Assembly (NCBI GenBank): GCA_021798635.1
Contig: JAJZGH010000028.1
Span: 1 to 26,415, forward strand
DNA length: 26,415 nucleotides
DNA from: Planctomycetota bacterium
GTDB lineage: Bacteria > Planctomycetota > Phycisphaerae > WQYP01
Direction of reading: 5' to 3'
Below are positions 18,803 through 26,415 of this stretch, in pieces. The stretch's first letter is position 1, and every line of letters starts with the position of its first letter. A program made the translations under genes and the position numbers. The notes under the pieces were generated by a model. The model was not told the DNA's origin and did not search any database. It was given only the letters and a program-made list of their open reading frames with translations.

Positions 18803-20218
18803 GTGAAAATGCGATACGAAGCCCGATTAATAAATCTGGTGCATTTTAATGCACGCTTGCTGGCCTTTCTCGCCATCCTGATGGCCGGCTGCCAACAAAA
18901 CGCACCGTTGCGTCCCAACATCGGTCCAGCCACTACCTTTAATTCAAACGTCGAATTCGGCACCCCCTTAACCGGCCCGCGTAAGAGTGCCAGCCTGTTA
19001 AATGATGCACCTGCCTATATTGTGCAGGCTCGATTTTGGCAGCTCTATTATTTCCCGCGCGTTGCGTTGCCCTCCCTGGCCGCCCAGAGCACCCTGATGA
19101 TTAATAACGCCGCGCGCCGCCCAACAATGGCCTACCCCGCCCTGAGCGCCGGTGCCCGATTCGGCATCGTTAAAAGCCGCCCCGCGTTTCAGACAATACT
19201 GCACGCTCCCGCGTTGAAGGCGATTTCTTGTGGACAGGATTCCGCGGCAGTATGGCCGGGAATGGCTGTGGCCATGCGGCTGACCGATTCATCCGGGCTG
19301 GCAATCAATGGCACAATACTACGCCAGCGGGTGGCTTTGTGGGTGTGGCAGCCCCAGGCAGCGCCGCGGAAAGTCGGCTTCGCTTTTGAATTCAAGCAAT
19401 TAAGTGCCACCACTACTGTGCCCACGCTTCTCCGGCAACTTCAGGTTTTACGGACGCGGAAATTAGCTCGTACCACGACCTATGGCGCAATCATGCCCTT
19501 CCGCTTTCTCGACGGCGACAGTCAAGCCGTAGCCATGCTGATCACCATTTCGCCCTGGACCAATACACCGGCGAATCAGTTGATCGCCAAAAACAGTCGA
19601 CAAATCGTTATGACCACCCGGGATTTCCATCCGCCCAAAGAACTGCTAAACCGCCCGGACCTGATAGCAGCCATTGATCATCTCGGTAAACTGGGAGTAA
19701 GAAGGGCATCGCTGGTTTATCTGGCAGGACAGACGGGAGCACACCTGACCCAGGATGTTGCCGCGGTCGCGCAAACGCCGGTGCTTGGTGCGCTGGTGAA
19801 GGATGTGGCCGCCAATACCATCGATGCGCAAACCTTGACCGTCACACACCTCGGATGGGTATTGGATAAAACCACTTATCGGCTGCTTTATGACATGCAG
19901 AAAACAAAACATATACCGCAACAACTCCGAGTAGCGATGGCCTTGCATCTTGGTGAAGCCGCCTGGCACGCTTCCTCTCTGGATGAAATCTCCCGGAACC
20001 TGGCTTCACGCCAGGATTATCGACTGCGGGTTATCAAAGAGAACCTCATCTACCTGGAAGACACGTCACCGGCTGACCGCCTTACCGCATATGACTGGTT
20101 GCAAACCCACCATCTGGCCCCGCCGAATTACAACCCCTTGGCGGGTCATCAAGCCCGTAATGCCGCATTGAATCAAGCCGATAATAATCCCGCGTATATG
20201 CGGAGGATCCAGCAGTGA
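18803..20218 (+). CDS. predicted lipoprotein of unknown function, partner of the AsmA-like protein
   Basis: 471 residues from a GTG at 18803 (AGGAA lies 10 nt upstream); the ATG two codons on, at 18809, is an equally possible start. A type II signal is present: Arg-rich start, hydrophobic segment (RLLAFLAILMAGC) and lipobox MAGC with Cys30, then QQNAPLRPN. The body (~40-440) is alanine-, leucine- and threonine-rich. I recognise no family; a weak beta-rich stretch (AVAMRLTDSSGLAINGTILRQRVALWVW) is followed by a helical half. No enzyme motif stands out. It ends GTGA, overlapping the start of the giant AsmA/DUF748 gene, so the two are probably made together. An outer-membrane or inner-membrane lipoprotein that works with the elongated AsmA-like protein is the inference. 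Confidence 0.7.
   Translation: MKMRYEARLINLVHFNARLLAFLAILMAGCQQNAPLRPNIGPATTFNSNVEFGTPLTGPRKSASLLNDAPAYIVQARFWQLYYFPRVALPSLAAQSTLMINNAARRPTMAYPALSAGARFGIVKSRPAFQTILHAPALKAISCGQDSAAVWPGMAVAMRLTDSSGLAINGTILRQRVALWVWQPQAAPRKVGFAFEFKQLSATTTVPTLLRQLQVLRTRKLARTTTYGAIMPFRFLDGDSQAVAMLITISPWTNTPANQLIAKNSRQIVMTTRDFHPPKELLNRPDLIAAIDHLGKLGVRRASLVYLAGQTGAHLTQDVAAVAQTPVLGALVKDVAANTIDAQTLTVTHLGWVLDKTTYRLLYDMQKTKHIPQQLRVAMALHLGEAAWHASSLDEISRNLASRQDYRLRVIKENLIYLEDTSPADRLTAYDWLQTHHLAPPNYNPLAGHQARNAALNQADNNPAYMRRIQQ
20202..20206 (+). promoter_or_regulatory. ribosome binding site for the GTG start at 20215
   Basis: GGAGG, 8 nt before the GTG. It settles the otherwise unusual GTG start of the AsmA-like gene, which overlaps the lipoprotein stop (GTGA). 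Confidence 0.85.
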
Positions 20219-23200
20219 CCGATACGCCCAACCCCATCGCACCACCCAAGCCGGAGGCAACCCGGTCCGGGCGATCGGCCCGCTTGGCGACCTATCGCCG
20301 TCGCAGTGTGTGGGTGATTTTCATTATCGCCGGCCTGCTATTGCTGCTGCGCATTGCCCTGATATTTATTTTCCCCATGGTGCTGGAGCATGTACTGGCC
20401 TATTACGGCCTCACCGCCAACTACAAGGATATTAAGCTGGACGTTCTCGGCGGCGATGCTGAAATATGGGGCATGAAGATACGCCCCATCAACGGCGGCC
20501 CGAATGTCATGGATGTTCAATACTGTCATGGCAATATCTCGACACCTAATTTGTTTCGCGGCCAGTTGTATGTCCGTCGGGCCGTGGCCGACGGTGCGGA
20601 CCTGTTTTTCCGGCGCTCCACCAACGGGAATTGTCCCTTGCTGAACGCTCTTTTGTCACATTCACACAACACCACATCCCGGAGAAATCTAAAGCAATCC
20701 ATCAGTCTGGCCGCGCCCCTGCGTGTGGAAGCGTTCCGGCTGGAACATCTGCAATTGCACGTAGTAGATCAAAGCGTGAAGCCGGCGGTGCATTTAGGTG
20801 TTACCGTGAATGTACGAGTTTCCCACTTGGGCCGGCAGCATGGCGCGACGGCCTTTCGCCTTGATTTATGGTCCTCCACGATGGTAGATGTGCTGCATAT
20901 TGAAGGATCATTAACCACAGGCCCCAGCGCCTTGCTGGCCAAGGCACGCATCCTCATGCGCGGATTACACCTGCAACCCACTGCAGGTTATCTAAGAAAA
21001 ATGGGCGTCAGGCCCGGGCCGGAGGGGCTTTCATTAAGCGCCAACAGCACGCTGGCACTCCATGTCATCAAAAATAAAACTACCGCCTCCGAGGCGCTTA
21101 CGGCCTTATTTACATTGCAACATTTTATTCTCAGTTCCGGCAACCGTCCCGCACTGGGAATTGATAACCTGACCGCCAAAGGGCGATTGGCCGGCCATCT
21201 CGTGGATGTTCAGACGCTATCGATCCACGGGGTCACCCTTAACGCAGGACGGGATAAAACCGGGCTGTTTCACTTCGCCGGGCTGGACATACTGCGGAAA
21301 ATGGTCAGCGCCGGTACACTCCGCGCGCCGGTGTCCACACTTCATCAACCGGCCCTCCCCGTTGCCATCCGACTGCCGGGAGTGCGCAAAGTTTACGTTA
21401 AAAACGCCGGCAGCTATACCTATTCGATGGATCGTTTGAAATTATATAATGTGAAGACCGTATTCCGTGATGCCGATGTCAGGCCACACGCCCGGCTGGA
21501 GCTTACGCTGGATACCTTTGACGCAGTAAGCAGCGGCGGCCTGCCGGGCACTCCGGGGCAGAAATTGACCATTTCCGGAACGGGTACGGCACCCGGTATT
21601 GCCGGCGCACTGGCCATCTCGGGCAACATGCAGCCGTTCGCTAAAATCCGTACTCTCACGTTGCATCTCTCCGCTTCTAAGATTACCGCTGCGGCACTAA
21701 ATCCCTACCTGTTGGCCGCCGGATTAAAAAGTGAACTAAAATCCGCGCGTGTGAATGTAAATGTTTCCGGCACCATGACGCAACTGGCCGATGGTGCAAT
21801 TGCCGCCAGCGCGCATCTGGATGATCTGACCTACCGCGACGGCAAGGCACCGCTCTGCGATTTTAAGCATATCGATGCCGACAAAGTCAGCGTCGATCCC
21901 GCTACCGGCAGACTGGAAATCGGATCATTAAATATTGTCGGGCCGAGCTGTAATCTCGTCCGGGAAACGTCGGGGCATTTTGCAGTTTTGGGAATGCAAA
22001 TATTGGGCAAACACGCCCCGGTGCTCTCTGCGCCGGCACTTTCCCCGCCACTTATTAAGCAGACCAGAACCATCAACACGGCCATTCCGCCGACCGCTTT
22101 TCTGACGCGTACCCCTGCACCTTATATTCCTCCGCGATTTCAGATTGACCACTTTAGTTGGTCGGGAATTCGCGTCGGCTTTGATGACCGGAAAACCAGG
22201 CCCGCAACCCACGTCATGATCAGCCATGCCGGTCTGGTTCTTAATAATTTTATTCTCGATCTTTCCGGCAAATCCGCGGCTCGGAAAGTCGGCACCGTCC
22301 GGGCCTGGTTGCAGGCACCCGGAGTTATCCTCCGAACCGATGTGCACGGCACGCTAAATCCGGGCAAAAATACGATGCAAACATCCCTCCACTTTTTAAG
22401 CACCGGTATTGATTTACGGCTCCTTGCGCCGTACGTGAAGCCGCTGGGAATCAAGCCAGTGCTGGACCATGGTACATTCAGCGGCAACTTGGCGGCCCAT
22501 TTAGCCCTGCACGGGAGAACGCTGGCCGGAGGCGTTCAGTTGACCGATATCCAGTTGCGACAAGGCACCGACTCTCTAGCCGCGCTCAAATCATTTAGAC
22601 TCTCCCGTAGCGCCGCCAGCCGAGGCAAACTCGATGTGCAAAGCCTACTGATTCAGGCGCCCTATCTACAAATAACCCGGTTGACCAATGGCAACCTGAT
22701 GCTTTGTGGCATGGAGTTATTGCAAAAGGTAGCGGCCAACCGCAAAGCCGCCGCAATTCCCGCACGCGCGGCGGCAAGTCCATTTCGGACCACGGTGAAT
22801 AAAATCTCACTTTCCCACGCCATCCTGCAATGGACGGATTTGCAAACCCCCCGCCCGGTACACGTGCGACTCCACGCCAATGCCACAGTTACCAACGCTT
22901 TTTTTGGCCATCACCGTCCCCCCGCAGGCACACTGCAAGCAGTCCTTTCTGCCAGGGGGTTGGCGGACCAGATGGCCATTCATGGGTCATTTTCCGTGCC
23001 CCTCAATGCGCTTGAAGCAAATATAAATCTGCAAGCCACCGGCCTTCACGGGAATGTTATCAATGCCTTCCTTCCGCGGGGCATCGCTTTTATTCCCAAA
23101 GGCGAGCATCTTATAACATCATTAGATATTCACCTGTCTCATTTACCAGATGGCTCGGCCGTGGGAAACATGGGCATCAGCAACTTGAATATTACCCGCC

Positions 23201-25746
23201 CCGGAGGAGGCTCGAAACCTCACTATTTGCTCCGCTTGCCGCGTGCGGCAGTAAATTTCAGGCGCTTTAATTTACAGCGGCGCGTGCTGGCAATTAATTC
23301 CATTAACGCTGATCTCAAGAGCATTCACATTGACCGCCGCCGAGGGGGCTGGTCAATATGTGGAATCCATATCGGACAATACCTGCATGCCAAACCTTCA
23401 TCGACGTTAAGAGCACGCGCCACGCCAGTGACGCCGGGAACGTTTTCCTTTTTACCCAGGCAACTGCCTCTTGTTACCTTAACGCACTTACATCTGCACG
23501 CGGCGGATATTTTGCTAACCGGCGTCCTGCCCGGGCAACATGCGATCACCCTCAGCGGACTGGATCTGCAAAACACGACGCCCATACGTTGTCTGGGCAC
23601 CGCCCCCGCGCGACAGCCCCCTATCGCATTGCAACTGACTGGCACGGCCAACAACTTGGCAGGGCATGTTAATATGGCGTTTAATCTCAAGCCCTTTGCC
23701 AATCATCCTCGTGGGAAAGTTCACATTCTGGTCCAAGCTATCCGAGGTGCCGGGATCGCCAGATTGCTTCCCGCAGTAGCTACATATTTTGATGCCACTG
23801 CTTTAACGCAGGGTGAATTTGTTGCCGATGCATCCGCCGCCCTTCAAATATCCCGGCGATCCCCCATTGATTTCAACCTCGGCCAAGGCTTTGCGGCAAC
23901 CGTAAAGGTCTCCCATGCCGCATTCCGTGCCCGACCGCATGGGCCAATTCTGGCGGGTGTGGCCGCAATGGACTTCAATAAAGTGGATGTGGTGCCCTCG
24001 CACCCCGCCGTCACCATCGCCCTGTTGAATATCCGTACGCCCAGCTTCCGTATCACCCGCGACGCCGCCGGTTTCCATATTCTCGGCATGCTTCTGAAAT
24101 CAGCCCCGCACGCTCCCAAGGGCACTGCTCGAAAATCGGTCTCCCCAGCGCCGGGCAAGGCAAAAATTAAAATCACCGTTAAAGCGATAAAGGTTGATAC
24201 AGTTGGCGCTGCCAAGCCGCCTGCCACCAAGGCGATAATGCGCCGTAAGGTGACAAACCTTGCAAAAGTTGTGAAGCGTTCGATTAAGAAAATTGCCGCC
24301 GTGCAGCCCCCCACTACGCGCGCCATAATGAACAATCCGCATTTTCCTGCGATTCTGGTCAAGCGGCTGATCATCAGTGGCGTTAATGGGCAGTATATTG
24401 ATCGCACCACCATACCAAATATTGTTATTCCTTTGACCGGACTTGAAGCGCAGGTGCGGAATCTGGGCACGGTTCCTTTGATGCGGCATATTCCGATCCG
24501 CTTCAATGTCATTGCGTATGCGGGAGCCGTCAGCACGCTTCCGCCGCTTCCCGTTGTGGCCAGGCTTCCTGCCGAAGTTGCAGCCCGCCGTTCGCGGGGC
24601 ACCATGATTGGTAAACCCGCCATCCACAATGTGACGGTGCCGAAACAGTCGCTTTTCTCCCAGTTCGCTGCCAATGGCGATGTGTATTTGTACCCGCATG
24701 TACAAGGATGGAGCACGTCATCGGTTAATGGCCTTTATTTGGCGGAGCTGGAACCCCTGGCCAAAGAATTTGACATCACCCTTGCGGGCGGCACTTTCAA
24801 CAGTTCCAGCGATATTCGCTTCCACGCCAACAATCACATTGATCTGCATACCAAACTGGTATTCTCCAATCTCAATATTTCCGAGCCGCCCCACGGGCCG
24901 CTGGCAAAACTTCTAAATCTCCCAACCCCCTTGAATGTCGCCATTGCCGCCATTGAGTCCCCGGATGGCTCAATTACCATTCCCCTTTCCGTGCCCATTC
25001 ATGGCCGCCGCTTTTCACGTTCCGCAATCAGTGGGCAAGTTTTTACGGATATGGCGCAAGTCGTCGCGGTGGGCCTCGCCAGTTCCCCCCTGAAACTTGC
25101 CAACGGCTTGGCGGGCCTGTTTGGTTCCACTAAAGTGAAGCTGGTTAAAAAGCCCCCGATAAACCTCGCATTTGCTCCCGGTTCCACCACTCTGACTTTA
25201 CAGGATTGGCGATCGCTGCAAGCTTTAGGGCGGCAGTTGCAACAACACGCCTCCCTGCAAGTCATCGTGCAGCAACACATTTCCACTGCGGACCTTGCCG
25301 TAGCCGCTATGCGTGCCAACCCCACGCATAGCCAATGCCTTCAATTGATTGTCGCCCTGCAAGCCCGGAAGAATCGCCTGTTGGTTCAACGGCACAAGGA
25401 GCTTGGCACGCTGCGCGGCGACTTGGCAATTCGGCTTTCCCACACCGCCATTAACGCTGGTACCGCCCGCTTGGCCAGCCTCGATTCGCAAATCGCCCAT
25501 GCCCAGATGTCCATCAATTATCTTGCCAATATGCTCGCCCGCGGTGCCGACCGCGATGCCGCACGCCGCACCCGCGGCACCATGATGACCATCGCCCGAC
25601 AGCGCCTGTCAGAAATTAAAAAAGCCTTGTTCACTCTGGGCTTTGCCCATCCCAAGCGGCGTGTACATATTATATTTCCTCAATATACGGCCGTTAAATC
25701 GCCCCGAGGCGGCAATGCCGTATTAACCCTGGTCCAGACCAAGTAG
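20215..25746 (+). CDS. giant AsmA-superfamily (DUF748-like) envelope protein, possible lipid-transfer bridge
   Basis: 1843 residues. A short cytoplasmic N-terminus is followed by one membrane anchor (~31-53, VWVIFIIAGLLLLLRIALIFIF) and a long periplasmic, beta-rich body. The C-terminal third has DUF748 traits: VKRLIISGVNGQYIDRT, 'VNGLYLAELEPLAKEFDITLAGGTF', 'LAKLLNLPTPLNVAIAAIESPDGSITIPLSVP' and PINLAFAPGSTTLTL, the last also recalling OmpA-like ends. Such proteins (AsmA, YhdP, TamB relatives) are thought to form a hydrophobic groove carrying phospholipid between membranes. A motif ending R-x3-G-x-(hydrophobic) recurs six times about 210-240 residues apart, suggesting a repeated module. A Lys/Pro-rich linker at ~1296-1370 breaks the pattern and holds two PPxTxAIM copies. 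The final ~150 residues are helical and rich in Gln/Arg/Ala. Partner: the lipoprotein just upstream. Confidence 0.85.
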   Translation: MTDTPNPIAPPKPEATRSGRSARLATYRRRSVWVIFIIAGLLLLLRIALIFIFPMVLEHVLAYYGLTANYKDIKLDVLGGDAEIWGMKIRPINGGPNVMDVQYCHGNISTPNLFRGQLYVRRAVADGADLFFRRSTNGNCPLLNALLSHSHNTTSRRNLKQSISLAAPLRVEAFRLEHLQLHVVDQSVKPAVHLGVTVNVRVSHLGRQHGATAFRLDLWSSTMVDVLHIEGSLTTGPSALLAKARILMRGLHLQPTAGYLRKMGVRPGPEGLSLSANSTLALHVIKNKTTASEALTALFTLQHFILSSGNRPALGIDNLTAKGRLAGHLVDVQTLSIHGVTLNAGRDKTGLFHFAGLDILRKMVSAGTLRAPVSTLHQPALPVAIRLPGVRKVYVKNAGSYTYSMDRLKLYNVKTVFRDADVRPHARLELTLDTFDAVSSGGLPGTPGQKLTISGTGTAPGIAGALAISGNMQPFAKIRTLTLHLSASKITAAALNPYLLAAGLKSELKSARVNVNVSGTMTQLADGAIAASAHLDDLTYRDGKAPLCDFKHIDADKVSVDPATGRLEIGSLNIVGPSCNLVRETSGHFAVLGMQILGKHAPVLSAPALSPPLIKQTRTINTAIPPTAFLTRTPAPYIPPRFQIDHFSWSGIRVGFDDRKTRPATHVMISHAGLVLNNFILDLSGKSAARKVGTVRAWLQAPGVILRTDVHGTLNPGKNTMQTSLHFLSTGIDLRLLAPYVKPLGIKPVLDHGTFSGNLAAHLALHGRTLAGGVQLTDIQLRQGTDSLAALKSFRLSRSAASRGKLDVQSLLIQAPYLQITRLTNGNLMLCGMELLQKVAANRKAAAIPARAAASPFRTTVNKISLSHAILQWTDLQTPRPVHVRLHANATVTNAFFGHHRPPAGTLQAVLSARGLADQMAIHGSFSVPLNALEANINLQATGLHGNVINAFLPRGIAFIPKGEHLITSLDIHLSHLPDGSAVGNMGISNLNITRPGGGSKPHYLLRLPRAAVNFRRFNLQRRVLAINSINADLKSIHIDRRRGGWSICGIHIGQYLHAKPSSTLRARATPVTPGTFSFLPRQLPLVTLTHLHLHAADILLTGVLPGQHAITLSGLDLQNTTPIRCLGTAPARQPPIALQLTGTANNLAGHVNMAFNLKPFANHPRGKVHILVQAIRGAGIARLLPAVATYFDATALTQGEFVADASAALQISRRSPIDFNLGQGFAATVKVSHAAFRARPHGPILAGVAAMDFNKVDVVPSHPAVTIALLNIRTPSFRITRDAAGFHILGMLLKSAPHAPKGTARKSVSPAPGKAKIKITVKAIKVDTVGAAKPPATKAIMRRKVTNLAKVVKRSIKKIAAVQPPTTRAIMNNPHFPAILVKRLIISGVNGQYIDRTTIPNIVIPLTGLEAQVRNLGTVPLMRHIPIRFNVIAYAGAVSTLPPLPVVARLPAEVAARRSRGTMIGKPAIHNVTVPKQSLFSQFAANGDVYLYPHVQGWSTSSVNGLYLAELEPLAKEFDITLAGGTFNSSSDIRFHANNHIDLHTKLVFSNLNISEPPHGPLAKLLNLPTPLNVAIAAIESPDGSITIPLSVPIHGRRFSRSAISGQVFTDMAQVVAVGLASSPLKLANGLAGLFGSTKVKLVKKPPINLAFAPGSTTLTLQDWRSLQALGRQLQQHASLQVIVQQHISTADLAVAAMRANPTHSQCLQLIVALQARKNRLLVQRHKELGTLRGDLAIRLSHTAINAGTARLASLDSQIAHAQMSINYLANMLARGADRDAARRTRGTMMTIARQRLSEIKKALFTLGFAHPKRRVHIIFPQYTAVKSPRGGNAVLTLVQTK

Positions 25747-25772
25747 CGGTAATGCAGGACGCCCGCATAGGA

Positions 25773-26273
25773 TTATTCATCGCCGGAAGGGCCATACATG
25801 CCCGGAACAGGAATATCGTTCAGACGCAGATATACGCATAGATGTGCGCGGTGGTGAATCATGTGGTTGAAGACAAAACTGCGAATTACCATCTTGCGAG
25901 GCATGGACACCATGGGAGCACCCGCTTTAAGAAGCGTCCAGGTTTCATTGATCCGTTGATCGTCACAGGTTGCCAGTGCCTTCCGGGACGCAGTGACGTT
26001 ATGATCAAACCGCTCGAGAATTTCCCGCCGGCTGGCAAGGGCCGGGACCTGATAGGGTTGCCCGCCGACTGGAGCAATATCCAAAGAGGGCAGTGTTATT
26101 ACCGCTGCAATCCAGTTGACCATATCCACCACATGATTGGCATTCCAACCAATCGTGTGTGATTTGCTATGAGGCTTCCAATCCAGCTTGTCATCAGGAA
26201 GTCGTTCCAGTACCTTGCGTGTATTGGCCATTTCCTGGTCAAATTCCGGTAGAAGAGATTCGGCGTATGACAT
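25773..26273 (-). CDS. DinB-family metal-dependent protein
   Basis: 166 residues from the ATG at 26273, with GGAG six bases upstream; an ATG at 26285 is also in frame. The four-helix DinB fold shows its usual signs: MSYAESLLPEFDQEM, LDWKPHSKSHTIGWNANHV (metal His at 47), and NHMIHHRAHLCVYLRLNDIP with the second and third His (140-144), then VPGMYGPSGDE. The length equals the family norm. DinB/YfiT-like proteins use the three-His site for thiol-transfer reactions (mycothiol, bacillithiol or similar), and their exact role is often unknown. It converges with the AsmA-like gene, with 26 bp between their stops and no visible terminator. Confidence 0.9.
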   Translation of the reverse strand: MSYAESLLPEFDQEMANTRKVLERLPDDKLDWKPHSKSHTIGWNANHVVDMVNWIAAVITLPSLDIAPVGGQPYQVPALASRREILERFDHNVTASRKALATCDDQRINETWTLLKAGAPMVSMPRKMVIRSFVFNHMIHHRAHLCVYLRLNDIPVPGMYGPSGDE

Positions 26274-26347
26274 GAGAGTCTCCATAAAGGTGACAACGAT
26301 AGCTGAAAATCCACGATAAACAAGGTCTACTGTTAGTTGAGCCACTG

Positions 26348-26415
26348 TTACTTGGCGTCCAACCCACTGCTCATTGTCGCCGCCTTCATATCTGCGTCGA
26401 GCCGTTCCAGACACT
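26348..26415 (-). CDS. possible C-terminal end of a further gene, cut by window edge
   Basis: On the minus strand a frame from the right edge reads CLERLDADMKAATMSSGLDAK and ends in TAA at 26348-26350. It looks like a natural helical C-terminus but is too short to identify. It lies 74 bp upstream of the DinB start. Confidence 0.3.
   Translation of the reverse strand, partial: CLERLDADMKAATMSSGLDAK

Noticed and set aside
23844..24716. 290-codon open frame on the minus strand inside the AsmA-like gene
   Set aside because: Shadow frame; the plus-strand reading is an uninterrupted 1843-residue protein with family features.

Overview
The window reads as a chromosome segment of a Gram-negative bacterium, most likely a member of the Planctomycetota (Phycisphaerae-like). 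The grounds are a lipid A gene (lpxB), a very large AsmA/DUF748-type envelope protein, an ECF sigma factor fused to a membrane anchor and a ~730-residue C-terminal region, and a CBM35-GH26 mannanase. The phylum is an inference from gene style; no rRNA or other marker gene is present. I saw no tRNA, rRNA, CRISPR array, insertion sequence or phage gene.

Positions 1-10261, minus strand. Read in the direction of transcription, the genes are panB, lpxB, a fused glycosidase-like/GT2 membrane protein, an ABC exporter, two hexapeptide acetyltransferases, a GT-B-like glycosyltransferase, a ChbG/HpnK-type deacetylase and an orphan AbrB-type regulator. The left edge cuts a secreted protein. From the GT2 fusion to the deacetylase every junction overlaps (ATGA, ATGA, TAATG, a TTG start inside the preceding gene, ATGCTGA). 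This looks like a translationally coupled pathway that builds, acetylates/deacetylates and exports an unknown glycan. lpxB has no ATG, GTG or TTG ahead of its conserved N-terminal motif and is in frame with the end of panB.

Positions 10350-11008 hold a VapBC toxin-antitoxin pair on the minus strand, with a perfect 9-bp inverted repeat upstream.

Positions 11234-16970, plus strand. The giant sigma factor comes first. It is followed by a YtrA-type GntR regulator, an ABC ATPase and a polytopic permease, all overlapping, under a near-consensus promoter (TTGACA, 17 bp, TATAGT) whose -10 box lies in a perfect 12-bp palindrome. A short copy of the permease translation-start region, ending after seven codons, lies just after the permease and looks like the remnant of a second permease gene.

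Positions 16975-25746. A secreted GH26 mannanase (minus) diverges from a two-gene plus-strand operon: a lipoprotein and an 1843-residue AsmA/DUF748 protein. The large protein carries a motif six times at about 210-240 residue intervals. A DinB-family protein (minus) and the last codons of a possible further gene close the window.
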